Assembly: GCA_043782485.1 (NCBI GenBank)
Contig: JAYWAL010000027.1
Location: forward strand, 1 to 6,921
From: JANXUC01 sp043782485
GTDB taxonomy: Bacteria > Acidobacteriota > Terriglobia > Terriglobales > Acidobacteriaceae
Direction of reading: 5' to 3'
DNA length: 6,921 bases
In this document: one piece after another, positions 1-4,748 of the stretch
How the letters are laid out: every line of letters begins with the position of its first letter
How positions within the stretch are numbered: the stretch's first letter is position 1
The notes under the pieces: model-generated
Seen by the model: only the letters and a program-made list of their open reading frames with translations
Databases searched by the model: none
Told to the model about the DNA's origin: nothing
Program-made: the position numbers and the translations under genes

Positions 1-1
1 A

Positions 2-172
2 CTAGCGCAGATGGACGCAGCCATCGCCGACTGTGAACGGAAATTCGGCTCGGTACGCATCCTGGACCATCCCATCCTGGGCGCGCTGAATGCCAACCAG
101 TGGCGCAAATTCCATTCTGTCCACGCCAGACACCACGCGGTCCAAATCGAGCGCCTCCGCCAAAAGCCGTAA
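2..172 (+). CDS. DinB/DUF1569-like protein, C-terminal end (5' part outside the window)
   Basis: This is the last 56 codons of a gene that begins left of the window and ends in TAA at 170-172. The visible part reads ...ILDHPILGALNANQWRKF, followed by HSVHARHHAVQIERL. An 'HP-x-GPL-x-x-x-W' turn leading into a helix with an H-x3-HH pattern is typical of the end of DinB-like and DUF1569 four-helix proteins. In those families, histidines from different helices bind a divalent metal, and many members act as, or resemble, thiol-dependent transferases such as those using bacillithiol or mycothiol. The other metal ligands would lie upstream and cannot be seen, so substrate and activity are unknown. 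No signal peptide can be judged. A repeat hairpin starts about 15 bases after the stop. The family call is fairly secure for so short a piece; any specific function is not. Confidence 0.6.
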   Translation, partial: LAQMDAAIADCERKFGSVRILDHPILGALNANQWRKFHSVHARHHAVQIERLRQKP

Positions 173-183
173 CAAGTCTCGCG

Positions 184-216
184 TAGCAGCAGGCGCCCTT
201 GCCTGCTGGGTCTTGT
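184..216 (+). repeat. Hairpin repeat copy A, just downstream of the DinB-like gene
   Basis: A perfect 8-bp stem, CAGCAGGC (187-194) and GCCTGCTG (201-208), encloses a 6-base loop. It is preceded by GTAG and followed by GGTCTTGTT. The same layout recurs at 1491-1525 and, inverted, at 1579-1619. It begins 12-15 bases after a stop codon in the sense orientation and is followed by a T-rich tail, so it may act as a terminator or mRNA 3'-end stabiliser. The repeat is seen directly; the function is inferred. Confidence 0.7.
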
Positions 217-321
217 TGCCGGAGCTAAGTCTTGTTTGAGCACTCGGTCTTGCTCAAGTCAATAGCTTTCTGCCAAGATTAACGCTATTCCAAGCCAGAA
301 AAACACCCGCCTGGAACAGCA

Positions 322-350
322 TTGAACACTTCCCCCATGCGGAGTATCGT
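322..350 (+). promoter_or_regulatory. Possible sigma70-type promoter for the 349-residue secreted protein gene
   Basis: TTGAAC (322-327) and TATCGT (345-350) are separated by 17 bases. Each matches the consensus hexamer at 4 of 6 positions. Transcription would start near 357 and give a leader of about 70 bases that opens with the hairpin at 363-378. This is a weak match found by eye. Confidence 0.25.
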
Positions 351-362
351 ATCCGGAAGAGG

Positions 363-378
363 CCTCGCAAGCGCGAGG
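363..378 (+). other. Small GC hairpin in the leader of the 349-residue protein gene
   Basis: CCTCGC (363-368) and GCGAGG (373-378) form a perfect 6-bp stem with the 4-base loop AAGC. It lies 50 bases before the start codon and would be at the very 5' end of the mRNA if the promoter proposed at 322-350 is real. Such hairpins can slow 5'-end mRNA decay, but that role is inference. Confidence 0.35.
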
Positions 379-428
379 TTAGCAACCGTTCCCGCGAAAC
401 CAGCATCCAGGCCTCCAGAGGTATTCCC

Positions 429-1478
429 ATGCGAATCCCAACGATTTGGTTGGCACTAGCGCTAAGCTGCACTTTAGCTCTGACCCAGAGAGCTACGGCC
501 CAGAGCTCGGCCATGCAAGCGGCCCAAGCGAGCCAGCAGGCTATGCAAGCCACGCAAGCTGCGAATCAGCAGGCTATGCAGGCGGCCCAGCTCGCCAACC
601 AGCAAGCCATGCAAGCAGCCCAAGCCGCGAACGCACAGGCCATGCGAGACGCCCAGAACGCGTCACAAAATGCAGCTCAAAACGCGGCTCACAACGGCGC
701 AGGCAACCCGCCGCTGGTTGACCCAGTGCCCGGAAACATACAAAGACCCAAGTTCTCCGTCAGCTCAGGGACCTATGCGACGCCTCTCACGGTCAAGATC
801 AAGGTACCGCGCGACACGGTCGTTTATTACACCACCGACGGCTGGACGCCAACCAGAAATTCCACTCTCTACACCGGGCCGATCATGGTAGACACGACGA
901 CCACCCTGCAGGCGATCGCGGTTTATGAAGGGCTGCTGCGGAGCATTCCGATTCAGGCGACCTATACGATCCAACACCCGGCCGCACCCGCTGCGCAGGT
1001 GGCGGTCTCTGCTGGAAATGAGGTCGCCGGGTCCGGCAAGCGTATGCTCCCGCAGGGAACGCCGGTGCAGCTGGCTTTTGCCGCTGACGTTAGTTCCAAA
1101 ACCGCGGACATCGGCGACCGGATACCGCTCACGCTAGTCGACGATCTTCAGGTTGGCGGGGTCGTGCTCGTCAAGAAGGGAACTCCGGCGGTGGCCATTG
1201 TCACTGGGGCCGACGGGAAGCACCTTTTGGGCGTGCCGGGACAGATCGTATTTCGGGCTGATTCCCTCAACGTGGATGGGACACTCGTTAAATTGACAGG
1301 TGGGGCTACCAAAGAAGCAAGCTATCGCGTGGGCGCGGCCGTCTCGGCCTTCTTCGTGCCCGTCGCGGGGCCGTTCCTGGTGCATGGTCACGACGCCGAG
1401 ATCAAAAGCGGCGCAACGTTCACAGCCAAAATCAGCGAAAACACCGAGCTGCCCCCAGACAAGCTAGCCGCCAAGTAG
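429..1478 (+). CDS. Secreted modular protein: 11-residue-repeat helix, chitobiase-C-terminal-like domain, beta-rich C-terminal domain
   Basis: The protein has 349 residues. AGAGGT (416-421) lies 7 bases before the ATG and supports this start. Residues 1-24 are a Sec signal peptide ending in A-T-A before Q25. Residues 28-88 are almost only A, Q, M and N; Met residues at 39, 50, 61 and 72 are spaced exactly 11 apart in repeats of the type QAMQAAQ-x-AN. This predicts one long helix, probably a hendecad coiled coil. Residues 107-181 match the CHB_HEX_C_1 (chitobiase/beta-hexosaminidase C-terminal) immunoglobulin-like fold: PKFSVSSGTY, then YYTTDGWTPT at 133-142, then a GPI and TTTLQAIA. There is no catalytic glycosidase domain. 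Residues 205-349 form a beta-rich domain starting LPQGTPVQL, of a kind I recall from acidobacterial envelope proteins but cannot name. A periplasmic or surface structural or binding role is likely; no enzyme activity is visible. Hairpin repeat copy B follows the stop. Confidence 0.85.
   Translation: MRIPTIWLALALSCTLALTQRATAQSSAMQAAQASQQAMQATQAANQQAMQAAQLANQQAMQAAQAANAQAMRDAQNASQNAAQNAAHNGAGNPPLVDPVPGNIQRPKFSVSSGTYATPLTVKIKVPRDTVVYYTTDGWTPTRNSTLYTGPIMVDTTTTLQAIAVYEGLLRSIPIQATYTIQHPAAPAAQVAVSAGNEVAGSGKRMLPQGTPVQLAFAADVSSKTADIGDRIPLTLVDDLQVGGVVLVKKGTPAVAIVTGADGKHLLGVPGQIVFRADSLNVDGTLVKLTGGATKEASYRVGAAVSAFFVPVAGPFLVHGHDAEIKSGATFTAKISENTELPPDKLAAK
540..671 (+). repeat. Degenerate 33-bp tandem repeat coding for 11-residue helical units
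   Basis: ATG codons at 543, 576, 609 and 642 begin successive 33-bp units, each starting ATGCAAGC or a close variant. A less regular unit starts at 513, 30 bp before the first. The units differ mainly at synonymous or A/N/Q-neutral positions, which suggests expansion by duplication followed by drift. Unit number may vary between strains. Confidence 0.75.
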
Positions 1479-1490
1479 CAAAAGATCGCG

Positions 1491-1525
1491 TAGCAGCAGG
1501 CGACCTCGCCTGCTGGGGTTTGTTT
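1491..1525 (+). repeat. Hairpin repeat copy B, just downstream of the 349-residue protein gene; terminator-like
   Basis: A perfect 9-bp stem, CAGCAGGCG (1494-1502) and CGCCTGCTG (1507-1515), has a 4-base loop and is followed by GGGTTTGTTTG. It begins 13 bases after the TAG stop at 1476-1478. The orientation relative to the upstream gene is the same as copy A. The stable stem and T-rich tail fit an imperfect intrinsic terminator. Confidence 0.7.
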
Positions 1526-1578
1526 GAACTGCGTTGTTGATTGAGCTGGTTGTTGCCTGAGCCAAGTCCTTCGCTAAG

Positions 1579-1619
1579 GTCAAAACCAAGACCCAGCGGG
1601 CGAGGGTGCCCGCTGCTAC
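1579..1619 (-). repeat. Hairpin repeat copy C (inverted), just downstream of the coiled-coil protein gene; terminator-like
   Basis: Read on the minus strand this is GTAG, then CAGCGGGC (complement of 1608-1615), a 6-base loop, GCCCGCTG (complement of 1594-1601), then GGTCTTGGTTTTG. It starts about 25 bases after the stop of the minus-strand gene at 1644. The stem differs from A and B by an A-to-G change compensated by T-to-C in the other arm, so pairing is kept. That covariation supports selection on, or copying of, the structure. Copies B and C face each other between two convergent genes. Confidence 0.7.
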
Positions 1620-1643
1620 ACGAGAAAGCCGCTCCACAGGAAC

Positions 1644-2243
1644 CTAGTCGCGGAACCCGGACGGGACGCCCGCGCGGCGCGCATCTTCCTGGAGAGCGTC
1701 AATCTTTTCCTTCGCGTCGTCCAGAGCCTTCTTCTTCTGCTCCATCTGTTCTTTGTAAGCGGCATCTTCCTTGGCCATGGCCGCGCCATCGTAAACGCGC
1801 TGCTGCGCGCTGTTATAAAAGTTGCCGGTGGTTAGCTTGAACTGGCGTTCCAGTTCCGCATTGTCTTTTTCCATCTGCTCGACGGATGCCTTCTGTTTCT
1901 GGATCTTGTCGCGCCAGTCTTCCCAGGTCTTTTGGCGCTGCTGGTCGTCGTCGGGCTTGGAGGCATCTGCTTTGGCGCCGTCTTTGGTGGCCGCGTTTGG
2001 ATCGGCGGCGGTCGCATCTCCGTTGTCAGAGGGGTGCGCGGATTCGCTCGTTGGTGCGCCCACGGTGCTGATGGTCTCAGTGGCGGGTAGGTTGTCGTTG
2101 GTGTAGATCTTGGCTGCCGGAGTTTTTCCCGCCTGTTGCTGGCGGTGTTTCCGGGCGGCGTCCGCCAGCGAGTCGCTTTGCGCAACGGCCATGCCGGTCA
2201 GCAGGCTGGTCAGAATCAGTAGCGTCATGTTCAAGCGTTTCAT
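1644..2243 (-). CDS. Secreted coiled-coil protein, function unknown
   Basis: The protein has 199 residues. The start at 2243 is preceded on the minus strand by GAGGA and AGGA stretches; a second Met at residue 6 is a possible alternative. Residues 1-21 are a signal peptide with the cut site A-V-A before Q22. Residues 22-53 carry SLADAARKHRQQQ and then KIYTNDNLP, a short conserved-looking segment I associate with acidobacterial periplasmic proteins. Residues 54-105 are a low-complexity A/S/T/D/P linker, probably disordered. Residues 106-139 and 155-190 are strongly charged, K/E/Q/A-rich heptad-like helices, predicted coiled coils, separated by a short segment with N-F-Y-N. No catalytic motif is seen. 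It lies 63 bases downstream of pilD on the same strand and could share its transcript, but no functional link to pili is shown. A periplasmic scaffold or chaperone-like role is possible, not demonstrated. Confidence 0.8.
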   Translation of the reverse strand: MKRLNMTLLILTSLLTGMAVAQSDSLADAARKHRQQQAGKTPAAKIYTNDNLPATETISTVGAPTSESAHPSDNGDATAADPNAATKDGAKADASKPDDDQQRQKTWEDWRDKIQKQKASVEQMEKDNAELERQFKLTTGNFYNSAQQRVYDGAAMAKEDAAYKEQMEQKKKALDDAKEKIDALQEDARRAGVPSGFRD

Positions 2244-2306
2244 GGTCCTAGTCCTCGTGGATGAAGATTACGTTCGTGGCTCGATTTGCGTCCTAAGTGA
2301 TTGTTT

Positions 2307-3215
2307 CTAAAGAAGTTTCCAGTACCAGTGCAGGAACTGATTGCCAAAAAACAGGGCAACCATGGCCATGCCGCCGAGGAACACGCCAAAGGGCATTTGA
2401 TAATAGCGAAGCGCGAGGCGGGCGGATTGCCAGGCCTTTGCGCGCCCGTCTTGCAGCTCGCGGTAGCGGCGCGAACGCTTCATCCAGACCACCAGCATGG
2501 TGCTCAGGCCAAACAGCGAGCCAGCGATGGAGGCGGCAAAAATCGTGAAAATCGTGAGTTTCAGGCCTAAAAACGCCCCAATCATGCCCATAAGCTTGAC
2601 GTCTCCAAATCCCATGCCTTCGACGCCGCGGGCGCGAAAGTAGATCTCGCCCACGCCGTAAATGAACCCGGCTCCAGCCAGCGCACCCAGGACAGCATCG
2701 GCGAACGACCAGAGATGCGAGGCGATATCAGCACTCAGAGGAAGCTGCACCATGCCCGGCGCCAGCTGCGAAACCAGATCGTTCACGGGAACAAACAAAG
2801 CAAAAATCAGCCCTAAAGCTAGCCCCGGCAGGGTCAGCAGGTCGGGCAAAAGCATGGTTTCCGCATCGGTAAAGACCAAGCCAAGCAGCAAAAAGGCGAA
2901 TGAGGCCCACTTGACCAGCGCCAGGCTCAGGCCAAATTCGGCGTAGCAACCCAGCCAGAGCAGGCCTGTGAGCAGCTCGACCAGGGCATAGCGCGGCGAA
3001 ATGGACGTGCGGCAGCCACGGCAGCGACCGCCGAGGATCATCCAGCTGAGAACGGGAATGTTGTCGTAAGAAGCGATGGGCCTGGCGCAGCCGGGGCACG
3101 CCGAGCGCGGCGAAACCACCGATAAACCCCTTGGCATCCGATAGATACACACGTTCAGGAAGCTGCCGAAGGTCAGCCCAAAGAGAAACACCGCGAATGC
3201 AGGGAAATGCTCCAC
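2307..3215 (-). CDS. pilD: Type IV prepilin peptidase / N-methyltransferase (A24 family)
   Basis: The protein has 302 residues and a GTG start. PilD is a polytopic inner-membrane aspartic protease that cuts the leader from type IV prepilins and type II secretion pseudopilins and methylates the new N-terminus. The N-terminal domain has FGSFLNVCIYRMPRG (residues 16-30) and two cysteine pairs, CPGC (40-43) and CRGC (65-68), which form the zinc site of full-length bifunctional members. The catalytic aspartates are D117, in FTDAETMLLPD, and D205, in the GxGD motif G-F-G-D (202-205) followed by VKLMG. The family's late motif appears as MPFGVFLGG (274-282). About seven hydrophobic segments are visible. 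A charged stretch at 246-266 before that motif is somewhat longer than in typical PilD. Length is slightly above the usual 250-290. No pilin or secretion genes are adjacent, so it may serve systems elsewhere in the genome. It is divergent from the TonB-like gene. Confidence 0.95.
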   Translation of the reverse strand: MEHFPAFAVFLFGLTFGSFLNVCIYRMPRGLSVVSPRSACPGCARPIASYDNIPVLSWMILGGRCRGCRTSISPRYALVELLTGLLWLGCYAEFGLSLALVKWASFAFLLLGLVFTDAETMLLPDLLTLPGLALGLIFALFVPVNDLVSQLAPGMVQLPLSADIASHLWSFADAVLGALAGAGFIYGVGEIYFRARGVEGMGFGDVKLMGMIGAFLGLKLTIFTIFAASIAGSLFGLSTMLVVWMKRSRRYRELQDGRAKAWQSARLALRYYQMPFGVFLGGMAMVALFFGNQFLHWYWKLL

Positions 3216-3224
3216 GCTAGGGCG

Positions 3225-3230
3225 ATTATA
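3225..3230 (-). promoter_or_regulatory. Perfect TATAAT -10 box just upstream of the pilD GTG start
   Basis: On the minus strand TATAAT is followed by only 9 bases before the GTG at 3215. Transcription would begin within a few bases of the start codon and give an almost leaderless mRNA. No convincing -35 box lies 16-18 bases upstream, and no Shine-Dalgarno sequence lies between. If the real start is further downstream, the leader would be longer. Confidence 0.35.
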
Positions 3231-3387
3231 TGCCGCTGACGGCCGAGCTGATTGGGTACGGAGAGCCGTGTACCTCCGGAGAGAATCCGCGAGTTGGCGG
3301 TTCTCCCAGACTAGGAAACTGTCAGTTACGTTCGTTACTTTTGCACCTTTCCCGGCTTAAGTAAGTTGTTGTCTGGGAGTTTGAACG

Positions 3388-3738
3388 ATGCGCCTCCGTA
3401 CCGCGATCCTAAGCCTGAGCTTGACCCTGGGAGCTGTCGTTTTCGTCGGCTCGTCCTCGCTCGCTCAACAAGCATCGTATCAACCCGCTGCCGAAGCGAC
3501 GCGCAAGGTCGTGAACCGAGTGAAGCCCATTTATCCCGATCTGGCCAAGCGAATGCAGATCTCCGGGAAGGTGAGGGTGGAGGCAACCGTGGGTCCCAAT
3601 GGCCGGGTTAAGTCGACCAAGGTCATCGGCGGCAGTCCGCTGCTGGCGAAAGCGGCGCTCGACGCCATCGAGAGCTGGAAATGGTCGGCGATGCCGAGCG
3701 AAAGCAAGGAACTGGTGGAACTCACATTCCAACCCTAG
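3388..3738 (+). CDS. Stand-alone TonB C-terminal domain protein with export signal
   Basis: The protein has 116 residues. GGGAG (3375-3379) lies 8 bases before the ATG. Residues 1-26 are a signal peptide or uncleaved anchor with R2 and R4, a hydrophobic core and a likely cut at S-L-A before Q27. Residues 40-116 match the TonB C-terminal fold: RVKPIYPDLAKRMQISG, then KVRVEATVGPNGRVKS, then VIGGSPLLAKAALDAIESWKW. In true TonB this domain contacts the TonB box of outer-membrane transporters and passes energy from ExbB-ExbD. Here the proline-rich spacer that spans the periplasm is absent, with only about 13 residues before the fold. It is therefore more likely a soluble or short-reach periplasmic TonB-like protein than a full energy transducer. 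No exbB/exbD or TonB-dependent receptor is in the window. It is divergent from pilD, and the stop codon overlaps a tandem duplication. Confidence 0.9.
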   Translation: MRLRTAILSLSLTLGAVVFVGSSSLAQQASYQPAAEATRKVVNRVKPIYPDLAKRMQISGKVRVEATVGPNGRVKSTKVIGGSPLLAKAALDAIESWKWSAMPSESKELVELTFQP

Positions 3739-3768
3739 ATCTGTCCTTCCCGAGATCTGTCCTTCCCG
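3737..3768. repeat. Perfect 16-bp tandem duplication at the tonB-like stop codon
   Basis: AGATCTGTCCTTCCCG occurs twice head to tail (3737-3752 and 3753-3768). The first copy includes the last two bases of the stop codon. The copies are identical, so the duplication is recent or maintained. It does not change the protein. Confidence 0.9.
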
Positions 3769-3873
3769 CTGGGGAGGTGAACGCGACTAACCAAGTCCGC
3801 TCAGTGGGGTGTCGGGTTCCCGTTTTGGCACTCGGTCGATTACCGTCGGGGTGGGGAAATGTAATTTTCTATC

Positions 3874-3911
3874 ACCCTACTGCCAGTATGAAACCACACT
3901 GGCAGTAGGGT
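3874..3911. repeat. Perfect 14-bp inverted repeat with 10-base loop, next to the dead antitoxin gene
   Basis: ACCCTACTGCCAGT (3874-3887) is the exact reverse complement of 3898-3911, separated by ATGAAACCAC. Neither strand has a run of T after the stem, so a standard intrinsic terminator is unlikely. It ends 10 bases before the first recognisable codon of the vapB-like remnant. It could be the operator bound by the antitoxin, the footprint of a small palindromic element that removed the antitoxin start, or a structural 3' element of the tonB-like mRNA. Confidence 0.8.
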
Positions 3912-3921
3912 AAAGGAACTG

Positions 3922-4128
3922 ATCCAAATTCGAGTACCTGACACCCTGCGCAGGAACATAAAAGCGCGCGCGGCGATGCTCAAGATCAGCGTCTCGGATT
4001 ATCTCGAACAGGAAATCGAGGAAATTCTCGAACGACTGACGCTCCAGGAAATGCGAGAGCGGCTGCATCGGCGTCGGCAGGTTCGAGTCTCGGTGGACAC
4101 GGTGCAACTGGTGTGCGACGCAAAGTAA
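3922..4128 (+). pseudogene. VapB/FitA-like ribbon-helix-helix antitoxin remnant lacking a normal start codon
   Basis: The frame reads IQIRVPDTLRRNIKARAA, then MLKISVSDYLEQEIEEILERL, then TLQEMRERLHRRRQVRVSVDTV and ends in TAA at 4126-4128. It aligns in kind with RHH antitoxins of the 'IQIRDVP-x-x-L-x-x-x-LKARAA-x-x-x-x-S-SDYL' type: beta strand, helix A, helix B, then a toxin-binding tail. The frame is open back to a TGA at 3889-3891, but no ATG, GTG or TTG occurs before 3976. The position where the family start is expected is CTG (3919-3921), after AAGGA. Starting at ATG 3976 gives only 50 residues and loses the DNA-contacting strand and helix A. One residue also seems missing in the R-(N/D)-VP turn. 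It lies 8 bases before the vapC-like pseudogene. Weak initiation at CTG or ATC cannot be excluded. Confidence 0.65.
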
Positions 4129-4136
4129 GAGCCGCG

Positions 4137-4534
4137 ATGATCGTTCTCGATTCCTCGGCGGCGCCGGACTGGTTGCTGCAAACTCCGGCGGGGCGGAGGA
4201 TTGAGGCGAGGATTTTTCCGGCAGGCAATCGCTGCACGCTCCGCATTGCATTGATGTGGAAATCGCGCAGGCTCTGCGGCGCCTGGAGCGAGCGCAAGCT
4301 GTTTCCTTTCCGCAAATTGGCCAGGTGTTGGAGGACTGGATGGACCTTCGCATCACTCGCTATCCGCAAGATGTGTTCCTGCCCGAGATTTGGTTTCACC
4401 GGCACGGCTATTCGGCGAGTTAGGCGGCTCACCTCATGCTCACGAAGAAGCTCAAAGCCACGTTGTTGACGCGCGACCAGCGCCTCGCCACCCCTGATGG
4501 CCATGTGGACGGGATTTGGGTTGAGCTTTTCTAG
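4137..4534 (+). pseudogene. VapC-like PIN-domain toxin, inactivated by a frameshift and an internal stop
   Basis: The ATG at 4137 begins MIVLDSSAAPDWLLQTPAGR, a typical VapC N-terminus with the first catalytic Asp at residue 5. The match continues to RIEARIFPAG near 4226, then is lost. It resumes one frame over as QSLHAPHCIDVEIAQALRRL (from 4226) up to RHGYSAS (4420). Restoring one C after GGC at 4224-4226 would join the two parts. An in-frame TAG at 4421-4423 stands where the family has the Y-D of SAYDAA, so an acidic active-site residue is also lost. After it the same frame continues AAHLMLTKKLKATLLTRDQ and RLATPDGH to a stop at 4532-4534. VapC toxins are RNases, many cutting tRNA or rRNA, held inactive by VapB. 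The read-through frame from 4137 would yield an artefactual protein ending at 4469. Confidence 0.85.
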
Positions 4535-4666
4535 AGCGTGTTTCATAAATGCTATTTGGTAGGTGACGGCTTTAGCCGTGACGCCCAAGCCAAATAAAAC
4601 ATGGGCTTTAGCCCCCGACGTAGGGTTTTCCATGAGCCCGGGATTATTTATGAAAATACGTTCTAG
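4531..4666. mobile_element. MITE-like element, about 136 bp, with inverted ends and CTAG/TA flanks
   Basis: The left end, CTAGAGCGTGTTTCATAAAT (4531-4550), and the reverse complement of the right end (4646-4666), CTAGAACGTATTTTCATAAAT with one extra T, match at about 18 of 20 positions. CTAG occurs at both edges, fitting a TA or YTAR-type target duplication as made by IS630/Tc1-like or IS5-like transposases. No ORF of useful size lies inside. The interior holds two near-palindromes, ACGGCT-TT-AGCCGT (4566-4579) and GGGCT-TT-AGCCC (4603-4614). The left edge contains the vapC pseudogene stop codon. A non-autonomous element moved by a transposase elsewhere in the genome is the best reading; no transposase is in the window. 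Confidence 0.65.
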
Positions 4667-4710
4667 GGCTCCGCTAGTTACTGTGGCGCGGCGTGTCCCA
4701 AGAACGGTTG

Positions 4711-4725
4711 CCGCCGGGGTGGCGG
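4711..4725 (+). other. Small GC-only hairpin upstream of the VWFA gene
   Basis: CCGCC (4711-4715) and GGCGG (4721-4725) flank GGGGT, 23 bases before the ATG at 4749. It lies in the gap between the MITE-like element and the gene, where no clear promoter or strong Shine-Dalgarno was found. Five G-C pairs in a G+C-rich gap can arise by chance. Confidence 0.2.
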
Positions 4726-4748
4726 GCCAGTAAGATCGCAGCATTGAT

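Noticed and set aside
254..553. Minus-strand frame of 99 codons opposite the start of the 349-residue gene
   Set aside because: It overlaps the signal peptide and repeat coding region of a well-supported gene and has no recognisable domain or good ribosome-binding site.
540..671. CRISPR-like array
   Set aside because: The 33-bp units are contiguous, contain no spacers and stay in frame within a coding region, so this is a protein repeat.
446..721. Plus-strand frame inside the repeat region of the 349-residue gene
   Set aside because: It is a second frame of the 33-bp DNA repeat, which is open because the repeat has no stops in it. The product is low-complexity, without a signal or domain.
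1541..1840. Plus-strand open frame of 99 codons across the hairpin repeats and the end of the coiled-coil gene
   Set aside because: It overlaps repeat copy C and the antisense of a real gene; composition is R/P/S-rich and no family is recognisable.
3874..3911. Standard intrinsic terminator for the tonB-like gene
   Set aside because: The stem is strong but neither side has a T-run, and it lies about 135 bases beyond the stop codon.
4113..4469. Plus-strand open frame of 118 codons as an intact gene
   Set aside because: Only its first third matches VapC; after about 4226 it is the wrong frame, and the true VapC sequence continues in another frame. It is an artefact of the frameshift.
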